A DNA stretch of 25,054 bases from Parasitella parasitica (GCA_025201805.1 MU619305.1:139968-165021), one strand, 5' to 3'. Shown: positions 1 through 10,449, counted from the stretch's first letter. Notes: generated by a model not told the origin, from the sequence alone. Numbers and translations: made by a program.

Positions 1-6
1 ACTATA

Positions 7-3000
7 TTACAAAATGTTAAGAGCCGATAAGTGTCGCAAATTGACCATGGCACGATCCACGATGGATTGGTTGTCAGGGGCAACTGCATCAAAATAATGT
101 TGCCATTTGGCACGCCAGACAGAAGTCAGTAGACATGTAACCGCTTCAAAAACAGAAACTTTCAATTCGGAGTCCAGAAGACGGTATCCCTGTAGGTTTA
201 ACGACATTACATCTTGAGATACCTGATCCATATTCAGTGGACCAGAAGGCACAAAAACCAAGGCAAAGTAGTTTTGCCAAGCATCAGCATGAGATGGACA
301 AGTGAACAACATGTGGGCAGTAGTCTCACGACCGCCACAGAAAACACACATTTCATCCGGCAGCTTGAGGATAGGCCGCAAATTCACCTTAGATGAGACT
401 TTGTTATGTAGCAAACGAAACCAAAGATTACGCGCTGAGCTGGGCATCCGCGTATGGAGGAAGGAGGATATAGCAGTAAAGCGATGAACATCCAGCGCTG
501 GGCGGTTGATTGGTGGGTGATCTCGCATATACATCGTTCGCAGCTGAGAATTAGTCATGGACAAGACCAATATTCCTTGGTAGATGAACTTAGAACGAAA
601 ATACGGCGAGAAGTCAACACCACTGCCCGCGGCACTCAGAGAAGGGCCAGAGGGAGAAGACAAGTATACGTTGATGGACGAGATGAAGGACAGAGCACCC
701 GAATTTACCGCTCGAAGAATCTTTGTCAACAGGCCAGGGTTGGGACAGCTGCTTCGAGCTTTAAAGACTAGAGCCTCGGATAAGCGACTTGGTTCTAAGA
801 AAGTGCTGGCCGGTTTTTGTCGTATCTGTCTGTGGTGAACAATGCTACGGGCAGCGTCATCATGTTGACATAGGGCAACGAGAGGAAAGTTCAGCAGCGT
901 GTCAAAAGACAATTGGCTTTGATCCCAGGAATCATCAATATAAAAGGCATCGACAGAGCGCAAAATTGGGAGGAGGCAATGTAGGCCAGTCAAAGGCGAG
1001 CCCCAGCGAAAGTTCTTAAACAACAATGGTAACTGCACGTAGGGAGCCCCATACGTTACTTGTATGAACGTTGAGAGGAGCTGCAGGAGGAAACTAGGCA
1101 GCTGCTGCTCACCTGGGGCGTCTATCAGGAGAGCCCTGACATAACGCTGCTGTAATATATGTTGTTGCACAGTTATGTCGAAAACTGCCAGACCACCATC
1201 TTCTTTGGGTAAGTAAATGACAGATTTCCTCATAGGCGGAAAGATCCTGTAGCATATAAATTGGTAAATCATAGAGGATATCTTCCTGATAAAGGCCAAA
1301 GGGAACGTAGTAATCCTCAATACGTGCCAGAATCTAGCCAGGAACAAAGTATTGGCCATTTTTGCCCGGCCGTACACAGAGATATTACGCGTTAAGTGGC
1401 GGTCGAGGGACGCCTGTAACTTGAGGATACTTTCTTCACAAAACTTCGTCCTTTGGTGGACACCAAACCAGATGGGGTACCCAAGGTATTTCATATAGGA
1501 CGCACTATTTGAATCGTGCCATTGGAATTGAAGGCGCCGTGAGAGGCGGAACAAATCTGGACGTACGATGGACCTGTCCCCAGAGAGGGGGAAAGCGACC
1601 GACTTATGATAATTAACCCTAGCATTGGATGCACGGCCATAGCATGATATATGATCCTGAATGGCCTGCATCTCGACACTACTGTTGACAATGACTAATA
1701 AATCATCAGCATAAGCTAACAGTTTAATGGGAGCAGGAGATGGCACTTGAAGGTTCGATGATTTGACGGCCTTGGTGTTCAAGGAGTATCCTTTGATACT
1801 GGGATCATTTAAGATGGCTAGCAGTAGAGGTTCCAAGGCAAAGTTAAAGAGCACTGGAGAAATGGAATCCCCCTGGCGTAGTCCCCGTTTCTGCTGTACA
1901 GAATCTGTCAAAAACCCGTTAACGTTAATCACTATTTGGTTCTTAAAGAACAAATTGCGAATGCTTGTGATGAATGTGGAGGGAAAACCAAACTGTTGCA
2001 ATACTTTGCAAATGTAGTTCTCGTTGACATAATCATATGCTTTAGCGCTATCGATGGCCACCCCAAGAGCTCGGTTGGAATATAGTTGAGCGTCTTCCAT
2101 CAGAATTCGCAGAGCGAGGCCGTGATCGCCAATAAAACGGTTAGGCATAAAACCCGCTTGTTGTTGCGTAATCACCTGATTAGCAGCATCAATCACCCGA
2201 GAATTCAAAATTCTAGTGAATACCTTGCAATCAGTATTTATCAGGGAGATGGGCCTCCAATTGGCAAGATCCTTAAGGTCTCCTTGTTTTGGAAGGAGGA
2301 CTATGCAAGTTTCCTGCCAAGAGGGAGGGAAGATACCAAGATTTAAAGCGTCATTATATATTTGAAGAGCCAAATTCTGACACTCAGGGTGAGCCAAAAT
2401 CAAACGAAGGATAGGATATGGAAGTCCGTCCCGCCCAGGGCTGCTGACCTTTGGACAACGAGCGGCAGATTGGAGGATATCATCGATATCTATACGCGAG
2501 ATAATGAAATCCGCGTCTTCGACAGAAATTGTCTTCTGAATTCCTCTAAGCAACTTATCCATTGAGTACCTATGAATTGGCTCTGGGGAGTATAATACAT
2601 GATAAAAGGAATGTACCGCATCCAGCTTTTCCAATGTAGAGGAGCAAAGGGCGTTCGAGGTGGGGTGAATGAGAATGTCCATCTTTCGCTGAGCAAGGCG
2701 ACGTTCCCCAGTCGCTTTCAGAAAACCTGCTGAATTCTCGTTGTTGTCAAGCCAACGTCTACCCGCTTTTAAGCTTGCATTTCGAGCCAGTTCATGTTCC
2801 AGATACGCTATATTATGTTCAAGCTTTGGTAGGCGTTCCTGCAAAGCCGTTTGATCGTGTTTGTACTGTCTCATCAGTTGATTTCGTTTGCTTTGAAGCT
2901 CTTTTAAGCGTTCTTTTCGCCAGGAAGAACGATTGCTGCAGTAAGCTTTAGTTAACTTACGAACGTAGCCTTTTAAGCGATCCCATTTGATTTGATTGCT

Positions 3001-3204
3001 ATCAGAAGAATGAGCAAGGATGCTCTGCATAAAGTGCGAAATACCAGAGTTAATCTTCTGAATATAAGACTTATAATGAACGAGGTCTGGATTTGCTCGC
3101 CATAATCCTTTCCCAGTATTCGACAGTTGTATCTTCAAGCTGACCGTCAGTAGATGGTGATCTGTCCACGTATTGGATGTTGTTGTCAAAGTAGAGATCT
3201 TTTA
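7..3204 (-). CDS. LINE ORF2, C-terminal part: reverse transcriptase and zinc domain
   Basis: This is the reverse transcriptase part of ORF2, open for about 1,060 codons. It starts inside the end of the endonuclease domain (TDHHLLTVSL) and has no ATG of its own near the start, so it is the continuation of the 3071-3886 frame after a frame change. Reading order: a charged helical linker, the RT palm and fingers (NWRPISLINTDCKVF, then AGFMPNRFIGDH, then AIDSAKAYDYV with a catalytic Asp, then GLRQGDSISPVLFNFALEPL), the LLAYADDLLVIV active site near residue 493, a thumb/linker, and a C-terminal CVFCGG..HMLFTCP zinc motif of the zf-RVT kind near residue 960. The stop is TAA at 7-9. All catalytic motifs look intact. 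Relative to the endonuclease frame it is +1. Confidence 0.92.
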
Positions 3205-3886
3205 AAAGCCGACCAACCATGATATAGTCGAGGGTTTTGATCACTCGCCCTCGAACAAAGGTTGGTAGAGTTTCAAAAAAGGGATCGCTGTAATTGTTGT
3301 TGCAGTCATGCAGAAATGAATCTGTAAAGTTCACAAATGCTGTTGGTTGCTTACTAGGTATATTGCCAGGCAATCGTAAATCATACTGAAAATTGAAATC
3401 ACCAGCAAGAATCAGACGTTCCAGTATATCACCATAATTATCTAGCGATTTGAGATATGCTATCAAATTGTTGTAAAAAACGGTTTTGTTTTGTATAGTA
3501 TCCGCAGGTGCATATACGTTGAGTACGTATATAGGCAAAAAGTTTGGCTCTGCAGGTACCGATAATTTCGCCAATATAAATCTACCATCATTGGAGGAGT
3601 GTATTTTTTCCATGTTGATATTCTTGTTAAAATTCAATAATCCACATTGGGATGTCCATAAGCTTTGATAAGATTGAAATTTCATGTTGAGCATGGCTGT
3701 CCGATCTTCAAAGTGTAGTGAGGGTATATGGGTTTCTTGGCAGGCAAAAATGTCAAATTTTTGCAACCTCAAATACCGAATAAAAGAATCAGATAATTGG
3801 GGATTGTTGACTTTGAGTAGATATCTACAATTAAGTGATCCAAATTTGATATTCAAGGTTTGGCTATAATTATTATGATTACTCAT
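3071..3886 (-). CDS. LINE ORF2, N-terminal part: APE-like endonuclease domain
   Basis: This is the first part of LINE ORF2, an endonuclease/exonuclease/phosphatase-family domain that nicks the target DNA. Visible landmarks are the N-terminal SLNCRYL (family pattern SLNVRGL), FDIFACQETHI with the metal-binding Glu, LNVYAPAD, the LAGDFNF active-site motif, and TLDYIMVGRLL. The final domain motif (S/T)DHH is not in this frame: the frame runs to a stop at 3071-3073 with unrelated residues, while TDHHLL appears in the overlapping RT frame. The ATG at 3884-3886 lies five bases after the ORF1 stop, suggesting termination-reinitiation. The last 35 or so codons are probably not native. Confidence 0.9.
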   Translation of the reverse strand: MSNHNNYSQTLNIKFGSLNCRYLLKVNNPQLSDSFIRYLRLQKFDIFACQETHIPSLHFEDRTAMLNMKFQSYQSLWTSQCGLLNFNKNINMEKIHSSNDGRFILAKLSVPAEPNFLPIYVLNVYAPADTIQNKTVFYNNLIAYLKSLDNYGDILERLILAGDFNFQYDLRLPGNIPSKQPTAFVNFTDSFLHDCNNNYSDPFFETLPTFVRGRVIKTLDYIMVGRLLKDLYFDNNIQYVDRSPSTDGQLEDTTVEYWERIMASKSRPRSL

Positions 3887-3891
3887 AATAA

Positions 3892-5361
3892 TTATAACGT
3901 TAAAGAAGTGTTGGTGGATTGCTTCTGCCCCTTAGCAACCCCACCACTTACGCGAGCCCCAAAACTGGAATGACCCAACGCCTTGTTACCTTTCATCTGT
4001 TTGATCGTTTTCTGCTTCTTGTTTTTGGCCTTCTTGAGCAGCAGACGTTGTTTGGCCAGAACTTGTTCAATAGAGACATTGGTCTCTTCAGCTTCCTTGG
4101 CAGCTTCAAACATGTCCAAGTCGCTATCATCAACATCAGAGCCCATGTCGGCATCAGACATATCTTCTCTCTCCTCCTGATGGTGGGCATCATTGCTACT
4201 CTCCGGGAGAGCCGGGTCAATTTGGTCGGGAGCTCCCAGGGCATCATGGTGATCTACCACCAGATCGGCCTGGGTAGAAGTCGTACCGTCAGCAACCTTC
4301 GACGGTCCTTCATGCTCTGAGGTAGACCCCTCAATCTGCTGGACGATAGTTGGCGAGTCGTCGTTAGAGGCTATCTGAGAGGGAGCAGCAGAATTGGCAG
4401 ATTCCTTGATAATCGTGGTGTCATCAGGAGTACTTGGCTGATTGGGCGACTTATGGGCTGCATTACGTTTGGCAATCTTTTTAGCCATCTTGTTGAGGTT
4501 CCACCAAGCCTCTGGGCAGCCAGCTTGCAAATGATCAGAGTGACCACAAATGTAACATTTCTTCATCTTACGTATCATTGTGGGGCAGTTACCGAAGACA
4601 TGATCGGTGACATGACAGCGACTACAACTAGGCTTCATGTTAGTGTACGTGAGCGTTAGATTTTCATTATCGTCCCAAGATTCCATTTGAGGTGTCAAAT
4701 CCTTATAGTCCTTTCCCGGCAGTCTGTTCAAAGTAACAAAGCCTCGACCGGTGAACCAGTGACCATGTACAGTGTACAGTAGACCCATTTCCAGAATTTC
4801 ACCATAGTATTTAAAGATATCGCTCATATGTTCCTTGAGGATGGCCTCGTCCTCAAAGGGTAGATCACTGATACTAACTCGAATGATAGTAGCATCCTTG
4901 GGGAAGGTTCGACTGACAGTCACCTTCTTGTCTTTGTAAGCAAAATCTTTCTTCAGGGCCTCTTCCCTGGCTGCTGCTGTACGAAAATTGATTTCGAAGT
5001 AGTGAGTGCCTTTGGTTGCATTACGAATGCGAAGTCCAAGTGCTTCCGGGTATTGCTCCCGAAGTAGAACGCCGAGTTCCTTAAAATTGACATTTGCCTC
5101 AGTAAACTGAGCACCGTCAATTACTATGGAGTTTTTACCCTTGGCGTGGATGTACAGTTTTCCACCCTCAGACAGTTCTCCTAGTTCAGCTGCTGTCCTG
5201 CGTCCTAAATCAAAGCAATCCCTTGCTTGATTAGACTTGATTACCTGTGCGTATGAGCGCATTGGGTCTTTTTGTTTGTTTGGGTTATGGCGAGAATCTC
5301 CAGTGTTTCCACCAATGAGATTCCTTCCTGTAGTCAATGTTTGTTTGTCGGAAAGAGCCAT
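3892..5361 (-). CDS. LINE ORF1: RNA-binding zinc-knuckle protein (489 aa)
   Basis: This is the nucleic-acid-binding ORF1 product of the LINE, expected to coat the element RNA and form the ribonucleoprotein used for target-primed reverse transcription. Residues about 158-215 read like an RRM-type fold (a beta strand, SDLPFEDEAILKEH, then GRGFVTLNR). Two CCHC knuckles of spacing C-X2-C-X4-H-X4-C follow at about 246-259 and 269-282. After them come a Ser/Thr/Asp-rich acidic linker (about 310-425) and a Lys-rich C-terminus. The ATG at 5361 is the first in-frame ATG; the frame stays open slightly upstream only through a TTG. The stop is TAA at 3892-3894 and the ORF2 ATG starts five bases later. 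The RRM-like call is inferred from sequence pattern; the knuckles are seen directly. Confidence 0.9.
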   Translation of the reverse strand: MALSDKQTLTTGRNLIGGNTGDSRHNPNKQKDPMRSYAQVIKSNQARDCFDLGRRTAAELGELSEGGKLYIHAKGKNSIVIDGAQFTEANVNFKELGVLLREQYPEALGLRIRNATKGTHYFEINFRTAAAREEALKKDFAYKDKKVTVSRTFPKDATIIRVSISDLPFEDEAILKEHMSDIFKYYGEILEMGLLYTVHGHWFTGRGFVTLNRLPGKDYKDLTPQMESWDDNENLTLTYTNMKPSCSRCHVTDHVFGNCPTMIRKMKKCYICGHSDHLQAGCPEAWWNLNKMAKKIAKRNAAHKSPNQPSTPDDTTIIKESANSAAPSQIASNDDSPTIVQQIEGSTSEHEGPSKVADGTTSTQADLVVDHHDALGAPDQIDPALPESSNDAHHQEEREDMSDADMGSDVDDSDLDMFEAAKEAEETNVSIEQVLAKQRLLLKKAKNKKQKTIKQMKGNKALGHSSFGARVSGGVAKGQKQSTNTSLTL

Positions 5362-5964
5362 GTGACGATTTTGGATGGGTGAATACAAGGAAAAAATCGA
5401 AAAAATCCGTCATTTTGCATCGAAAAAAAAATCATGCTTAAATTGCACCAAAATCATATATAATATAGTTCTTTCCCAATGGATACTATTTGTGGCGTTT
5501 TCAGGGCATGTTTGATTATTAAAATTAATCAAAAAATGGCACACGAAGCTAAAGTTCTTGCTTTTAAGCTGTAAAAATATCTATCTGGAGATGATATAAC
5601 GTCAAAATCAATTCTAGTAGATGACACCGCTCTATAAAGCAAGTATTTTTGATGCCACAAATATACCTTTCTTCAAAGTAATATGATAAAACAAGAGTGG
5701 CTCATCTTCTCTCAGCTTTTCTCAGAAATAAAATTATCAGAAACTCTATTATCACAAACACCGTGAAATTTATCATTTTACTTGCTTTTTTTTTTTTCAG
5801 AAACCATAAAAAGATTGCAACATGTTTTATTATCTACAGCAGAAGTCTAGTCGTTTTAGGTGTCAACCATCAAACACAGATGGGTCAATCTTGACACCAA
5901 ATTGCTTAAACATCTAAATTTATAGAATTTTTTGAGTTAATTTGAGCCGTATTTTGTCTGTACA
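5362..5964. other. Intergenic: LINE 5' flank and region downstream of the ADCK1-like gene
   Basis: This is A/T-rich DNA without a credible gene. Next to ORF1 there are A-rich repeats of the type AAAAAATCGA, which may be the short LINE 5' UTR. A T-rich run lies near 5790. The 3' end of the ADCK1-like gene should fall in the right part, but no single polyadenylation signal stands out. A 65-codon plus-strand open frame at 5697-5894 has low-complexity composition and no supporting features. Confidence 0.6.
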
Positions 5965-7720
5965 TCAGATTACCTGATCCTTCATTCTTTCGTCTAATAT
6001 GTCCTCCAATCCCCGTGCCTTAGTGCCAGATATAAGCTTGCTGGCAGCATCTCGGAATCGCACTATCCAGAAGCTGAGACTCATCAAAAGCAAGGTACAT
6101 TCAAAAACAACAGTTCTCCAACTAAGCCATGCACCTTTGGTTGCAGAAAGTCCTAGCACAGCCCAACGTGCCATTATATTGATTCGATTGATTGGACTTC
6201 CAACAGCCTTATTGTTTGCTCGTACAATATTCATGTTTCGAGAAATAAAGATCAATTCCTTGGGAAATAAAGCCTGATCCTTCAAGAAGTCTCTTATGCG
6301 CTCCTTCATATGTGCTTGCAGCTCGTACATGTCTTTGACATTTATTTGCTGATCTATATGCACCGCTTTTTTGCCTGAGAAGGGCCGCTGTAGGGTAATG
6401 GTAGCAAACATGGTGGCATCGTAAATACCCCATTTTTTGCAAATCTCTGTCATTTTAGGCACGTCCAGCATGAACAAAGCCTCCCATAGCTGGCAGTACT
6501 CCAAGCGGAACCTGACATGCTCCTTAATACAAAATATCCCAATTCAAATGTCACCTGTCAACTTACTTTTCCGACTCCTGGATGTATAAGCCGTGGTCGA
6601 TCAATACAACTTGAACTTGCTTTTTTTTCTGAGGGTTTTTTCTCACTAGAACATTTCCTGGGTGTGGATCGCCTATATATATAGCAAGTCTTTTAGAAAT
6701 GAAATTAATCGACCCATTGGAAGCCATACCATGCACAAAACCGCTGCGAAAAATCTGGCTAGCAAAAGCCTCAACAGCAATTTTCATTGCGACTACATAA
6801 TCAATGCCCATTTCATTCAATGCGCCCGTATCAGTCAATTTTACGCCATCCACCCATTCGCACACTAGAACTCTCTTTGAGGAGTATTCATCATACACTT
6901 TTGGAACGTAGACTCGATCTTTCAACGATTTTTCTTGTTGCAAATTTCTCCATGCCTTTTTGGCATTACTATGAGTACGATGGTACATGTCAATATGACC
7001 ACTCTATATCGATGAATCCATGGCTCACCTAGCTTCAATTTCAAAATCGGCCTCCATACGCATGTGTTCCTCGATATAATCACTTGACCAGGATAATGGC
7101 AGATCAAAAATGCGCTCGTAAACTTTGAGCAGGATTCGGAAAGCTCCTAAATCCCAATTCATTTGCTTCTGAATTGCTGGTTTCTGGATTTTGACAGCAA
7201 CTATGTCACCATTCTTCAGCCTCGCTTTATGCACTTGAGCAATGGATGCGGATGCAAGTGGCGTCATGTCGAATTCAGCAAATACGTCGCTGGGATGCTT
7301 TCCATCGAAATCTTCCATAAACACGCGCTCCACCGATTCAAAAGGTACAGCAGGAGCGGAATCAAACAAGCGCCTTGCTCTGATTTGATACGCTACGGGT
7401 AATATTGCTGCCTGCGTACCGATGACCTGACCAATCTTTATGTATAGCCCACCATTCTGCTCAAACACATCAAAAATGCGGTTCGCTACTCTTTGATGCA
7501 GCTGTTCAATGCGGACACCATCTTCTGGGGTGTGCCCTGGTTTAAAATTAAGCTTGTAATCAACGGCCAATGCAATACCGTTATAAAAGGTTCTGACATT
7601 CCTTCCAATAAGTTGTGCCTCAGTTCGAGAGTCGTAGGCGTAAATGCCGCCACCTAATACACTAGCTCCCAACGCTATTTTGATAGGTCTAGACAATAGC
7701 CTTTTTGATAAAAAAGACAT
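5965..7720 (-). CDS. ADCK1/Mcp2-type UbiB family atypical kinase, mitochondrial (527 aa, 4 exons)
   Basis: This is an ABC1/ADCK/UbiB protein-kinase-like protein of the ADCK1 group (yeast Mcp2/Cqd2), whose members sit in the mitochondrial inner membrane and affect lipid and coenzyme Q homeostasis. Exons are 7029-7720, 6730-6968, 6567-6672 and 5965-6511, with introns of 60, 57 and 55 nt, totalling 528 codons. Seen: a basic presequence followed by a hydrophobic stretch (residues 1-30), the UbiB KxGQ motif as LYIKIGQ (95-98), the Ala-rich loop ASASIAQVH (about 156), AVKIQKP with the ATP-site Lys (about 177), catalytic HGDPHPGN (about 310-317), LIDHG in place of DFG (336), and a hydrophobic C-terminal helix. 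The ATG at 7720 was chosen because the frame upstream opens only from a GTG. It is divergent from the adenylate-kinase-like gene. The third intron uses the last of three closely spaced AGs, the only one that keeps the frame. Confidence 0.92.
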
Positions 7721-7937
7721 GGCAAAAGTGGTAAATACGGAAAAAGGGACACAGTTCACTAAAACTGCTGCGACCTTTTATGCTGTATTTTTTTTGCATT
7801 GCATACAACCAAGTTTTGTAGTCACTGTGCCCCCCGATCCCTCCGCATCCTTCAACAGTTGTCGTTTTCCCCATATTTCCCTATTTCTTTATCCTTTATC
7901 CTTTATCCCCTCCCCCAACTTATCCAAAGATATCACC
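7721..7937. promoter_or_regulatory. Shared 217 bp divergent promoter region
   Basis: The start codons of the minus-strand ADCK1-like kinase and the plus-strand adenylate-kinase-like gene are separated by only 217 bp, so both promoters must lie here or in adjacent exons. On the plus-strand side there is a pyrimidine-rich leader with three perfect tandem TTTATCC heptamers at 7888-7908 followed by a C-rich run. No clear TATA box was seen for either gene. Both products have mitochondrial-type N-termini, so co-regulation is plausible but inferred. Confidence 0.6.
7888..7908 (+). repeat. TTTATCC x3 tandem heptamer
   Basis: Three exact head-to-tail copies of TTTATCC lie 30-50 bases before the adenylate-kinase-like start codon, inside a pyrimidine-rich leader. 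It may be a promoter or 5' UTR element, or simple sequence drift. Confidence 0.8.
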
Positions 7938-9733
7938 ATGGCAACCCAAAGAGTCTTGCCAATCCTCCTACAAAGATTTAGCTTTTCAGCGATGAAACCA
8001 AACCCGCTATTCGTGAGAAGGATGGCATTGTACACAACTTCTTCTTTGAATCGGTATGCAGCCGTACCTGAATCAACAAGTATTATCGTCCTTGTCATAT
8101 CAATGAACATTCATGTCAGTGCTAAACTGAATCTTGTATAGCAACCACCTCTTCTCGAGCGGTAAATCAAGACAATCATGAGTCCACTAGGTATTGTATA
8201 TGGCGGGTATGAAGTTTCGCCATGGCTACTAATTATAGCGTACACTCCCTGGACTAGAGCCGTCGAGATTAAAGATGCAAAATTGATATTTAATCAAGCA
8301 TGGAAGAACATTGAAGACCACTACGGCAGGGAAAATATCCAATTACCTCGTGAATTCATCTTCTTAATGGGCGCACCTGGGTAATAGACCATTATTTTTT
8401 GAATGGCTGCTGCATGATATTCATCATCCACACTATACTGTTTAGATCTGGTAAAGGCACGCATACTCCTTCGATACTACGTGCACGTGGCATCACGAAC
8501 CCTCCTATTTCTGTTTCTCAGTTGCTTCAGGCACCAGAATGCAAAGAACTCATAAACCAAGGTCAGATGATTTCAGACAGATATGTGATAGAGCTGATTT
8601 TGCATGCCATGTTGGATTGTGATCCATCCGTTGGTGTTCTCGTGGATGGATTTCCACGCACTGATATACAAGTTGAAGCTCTCAAGTTACTGCATGACCG
8701 CATGACAGAACTGAGACGTGAATTTTGGAACACAGATAGACGAGATCAGTATCCGTGAGTAGACAGACTTGGATTCGGGTTGCAAATATCAAATGTATAA
8801 CCATCTTACAGACGCCCTGTTTTTCGCATTTGTGTTTTGTATGTAGACGAAGAAATCTCGGTACAGAGACAGTTGGCAAGAGGCAGAATGATTCGCCAAC
8901 ATAACCTCCAAGTGAAGAAATCTGGCCAAGGTGTATTTTGGGACGAGCGAGTTACAGATAATGATGAAAGTGTAAGTGCAGTATTAATTTTTTCCATAAA
9001 GCGTAATTATTCATTGCCATACACGCTAGTTGATCCGTGAGAGATATTCCATTTTCAAGGCTCATTACGGCTCACTATTAAAATTGTCTAAAATGTTTCC
9101 ATTCCGTAAGAGCTCGGTGTCACATGTATTGGAATACTTGTAGCTGATTTTTATCTGCCATGTGCTGTAGACCTCGTCAATGCCACCGGATCCATCAAAG
9201 AAGTTTTGCAGATCATTCTCAAGGAATTTGAATACCAATCATCGCTAGAATTAGATTCAGACACCTTCGATTCCATTTCCCACATACCTGTTGCCACTCA
9301 AATTGGCATCCATGCCCGCCAAGATTTAATCAGTCGGTTGGAACATTACCAAGATACTGAGCCAGATCTGTTGCACAAGGCCATCAAGTTCATTGACGCA
9401 TACGTGATTCCTCAAGTTCATCGACATTCAATCAGTGGGCACGCCAATATAAGAACGTGAGTGCATGATGCTGGAGAACTTGTGGAGCTTTTAATAACCA
9501 AATTAATGCTTAGTGAGGAACCTTTGATGGGAAATGCTCACTTTGCAGCCATTGTGATGGATGTCTTGTCTGAGCGTGGCTATCATGTATCATTTGATAA
9601 ACGTCTACATCATGTACCTGTTCGAGTCGATTTGAAGACTGGAAAAATAGAGCTGGATACGCACCGTATTTATTTGCTATCGGTCGAGTATCCCAAACAC
9701 TATATCCGTGCTTTAGAACAAAAGTTTAACTGA
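7938..9733 (+). CDS. Adenylate-kinase-like NMP kinase with C-terminal extension (454 aa, 8 exons)
   Basis: This is a P-loop nucleoside monophosphate kinase of the adenylate kinase family, which would interconvert AMP + ATP and 2 ADP, probably in mitochondria. Exons are 7938-8079, 8142-8190, 8258-8380, 8446-8754, 8812-8971, 9030-9105, 9171-9456 and 9514-9733, with introns of 57-67 nt, totalling 455 codons. Seen: an Arg/Ser-rich N-terminus with no acidic residue over about 40 positions (presequence-like), the P-loop GAPGSGKGT (about 102-110, split by intron 3), the family signature LVDGFPRTD (about 172), a LID-like region with RQLARGR and DERVTDNDESLIRERY, and PFHLVNATGS before the last core helix. 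The remaining 150 or so residues (from about 300) do not resemble the kinase and I do not recognise them. Intron 2 skips a nearer AG (8237-8238), which would lead to a stop. Enzyme activity is inferred from the motifs. Confidence 0.88.
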
Positions 9734-10449
9734 TAAAGTTTAAGGTATCCTCATGCTATAAACCCCACCACCCTCTCTCCCATTTTTGCAAATCTAAAAA
9801 TTACTTGTATATCATTTTTCTGTGTCATGAGCAAGGCTCTTTTTTAATCGGAAATAGATATACATCAATTCTGTCACTATCAGAATATATACAGCAAATA
9901 CTTGATGTTCATGAAAAGATAGTTTTGTTCGCCTCATTAATAACTTTTTTTTTTTTTTTTTTGCCGATTCAAGTGCTCAGAACAACATTAAATTTCTACC
10001 TAGAGCAGGTAGTTATATCTGATGCATTTTTGACGATTTCCATTAGCATACAAGAAAAAATGGTCCTAAAATGCATTGTTTATTTTAATCATTTTACTCT
10101 AATTTCGTTACACAATTACTATTTTGGGTAATGATTATATCTGCTATATAGACTTTTAGTTGAAGCCTCCTTATTTTTTTGTTTGCAGAATACTCAAGTG
10201 TGTCAAATTAACTAACTTCAAATATTTATACCAAAAAATGTGTGCTTAATTATTCTAGAACACTTTTATATACTGCCTTGGTAATTTTTTTTATTGATGA
10301 AAAAGTACCAGACAAGCGGGAAAAAAAAAGGGCCTGTTTTAGGATAGCATAAACGTTCAGCAATATTGATCAAACAAGAAGAAATCAAAACTGTTTTTTC
10401 TTATATAATATATACACAAAACATGCTTGGAATTATGTCTCTTTATTTA
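9734..10449. other. Intergenic between convergent genes
   Basis: This is A/T-rich DNA between two convergent genes. It holds a run of 18 T at 9945-9962 and several AATAAA-like stretches that could serve as 3' end signals. The 108-codon open frame at 9805-10131 is low-complexity (Phe/Ile/Leu-rich) and crosses the poly-T run, so I do not take it as a gene. Confidence 0.6.

Larger units (their letters stand above)
1..5361 (-). mobile_element. Non-LTR retrotransposon (LINE, APE/RT type), nearly complete
   Basis: Two consecutive minus-strand open regions fill this stretch. ORF1 has two CCHC zinc knuckles. ORF2 has an apurinic-endonuclease-like domain, a reverse transcriptase and a C-terminal CCHC zinc motif. 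This is the standard order of L1/Tad-like LINEs. No LTRs, integrase or protease are seen. The element reads toward the left edge: the ORF2 stop codon lies at 7-9, so the 3' UTR, tail and 3' target-site duplication are outside the window. The exact 5' end is not defined; it lies at or a little beyond 5361, where the DNA becomes A/T-rich. The only evident lesion is one frame change between the endonuclease and the reverse transcriptase, so the copy looks young. Confidence 0.93.

Noticed and set aside
3187-3189. TTG as an independent start for the reverse transcriptase ORF
   Set aside because: The frame begins inside the end of the endonuclease domain, so the RT is the continuation of ORF2 after a frame change rather than a separately started gene.
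9805-10131. 108-codon plus-strand open frame
   Set aside because: It crosses an 18-base T run and is rich in Phe, Ile and Leu with no motif, splice context or homology I can see.
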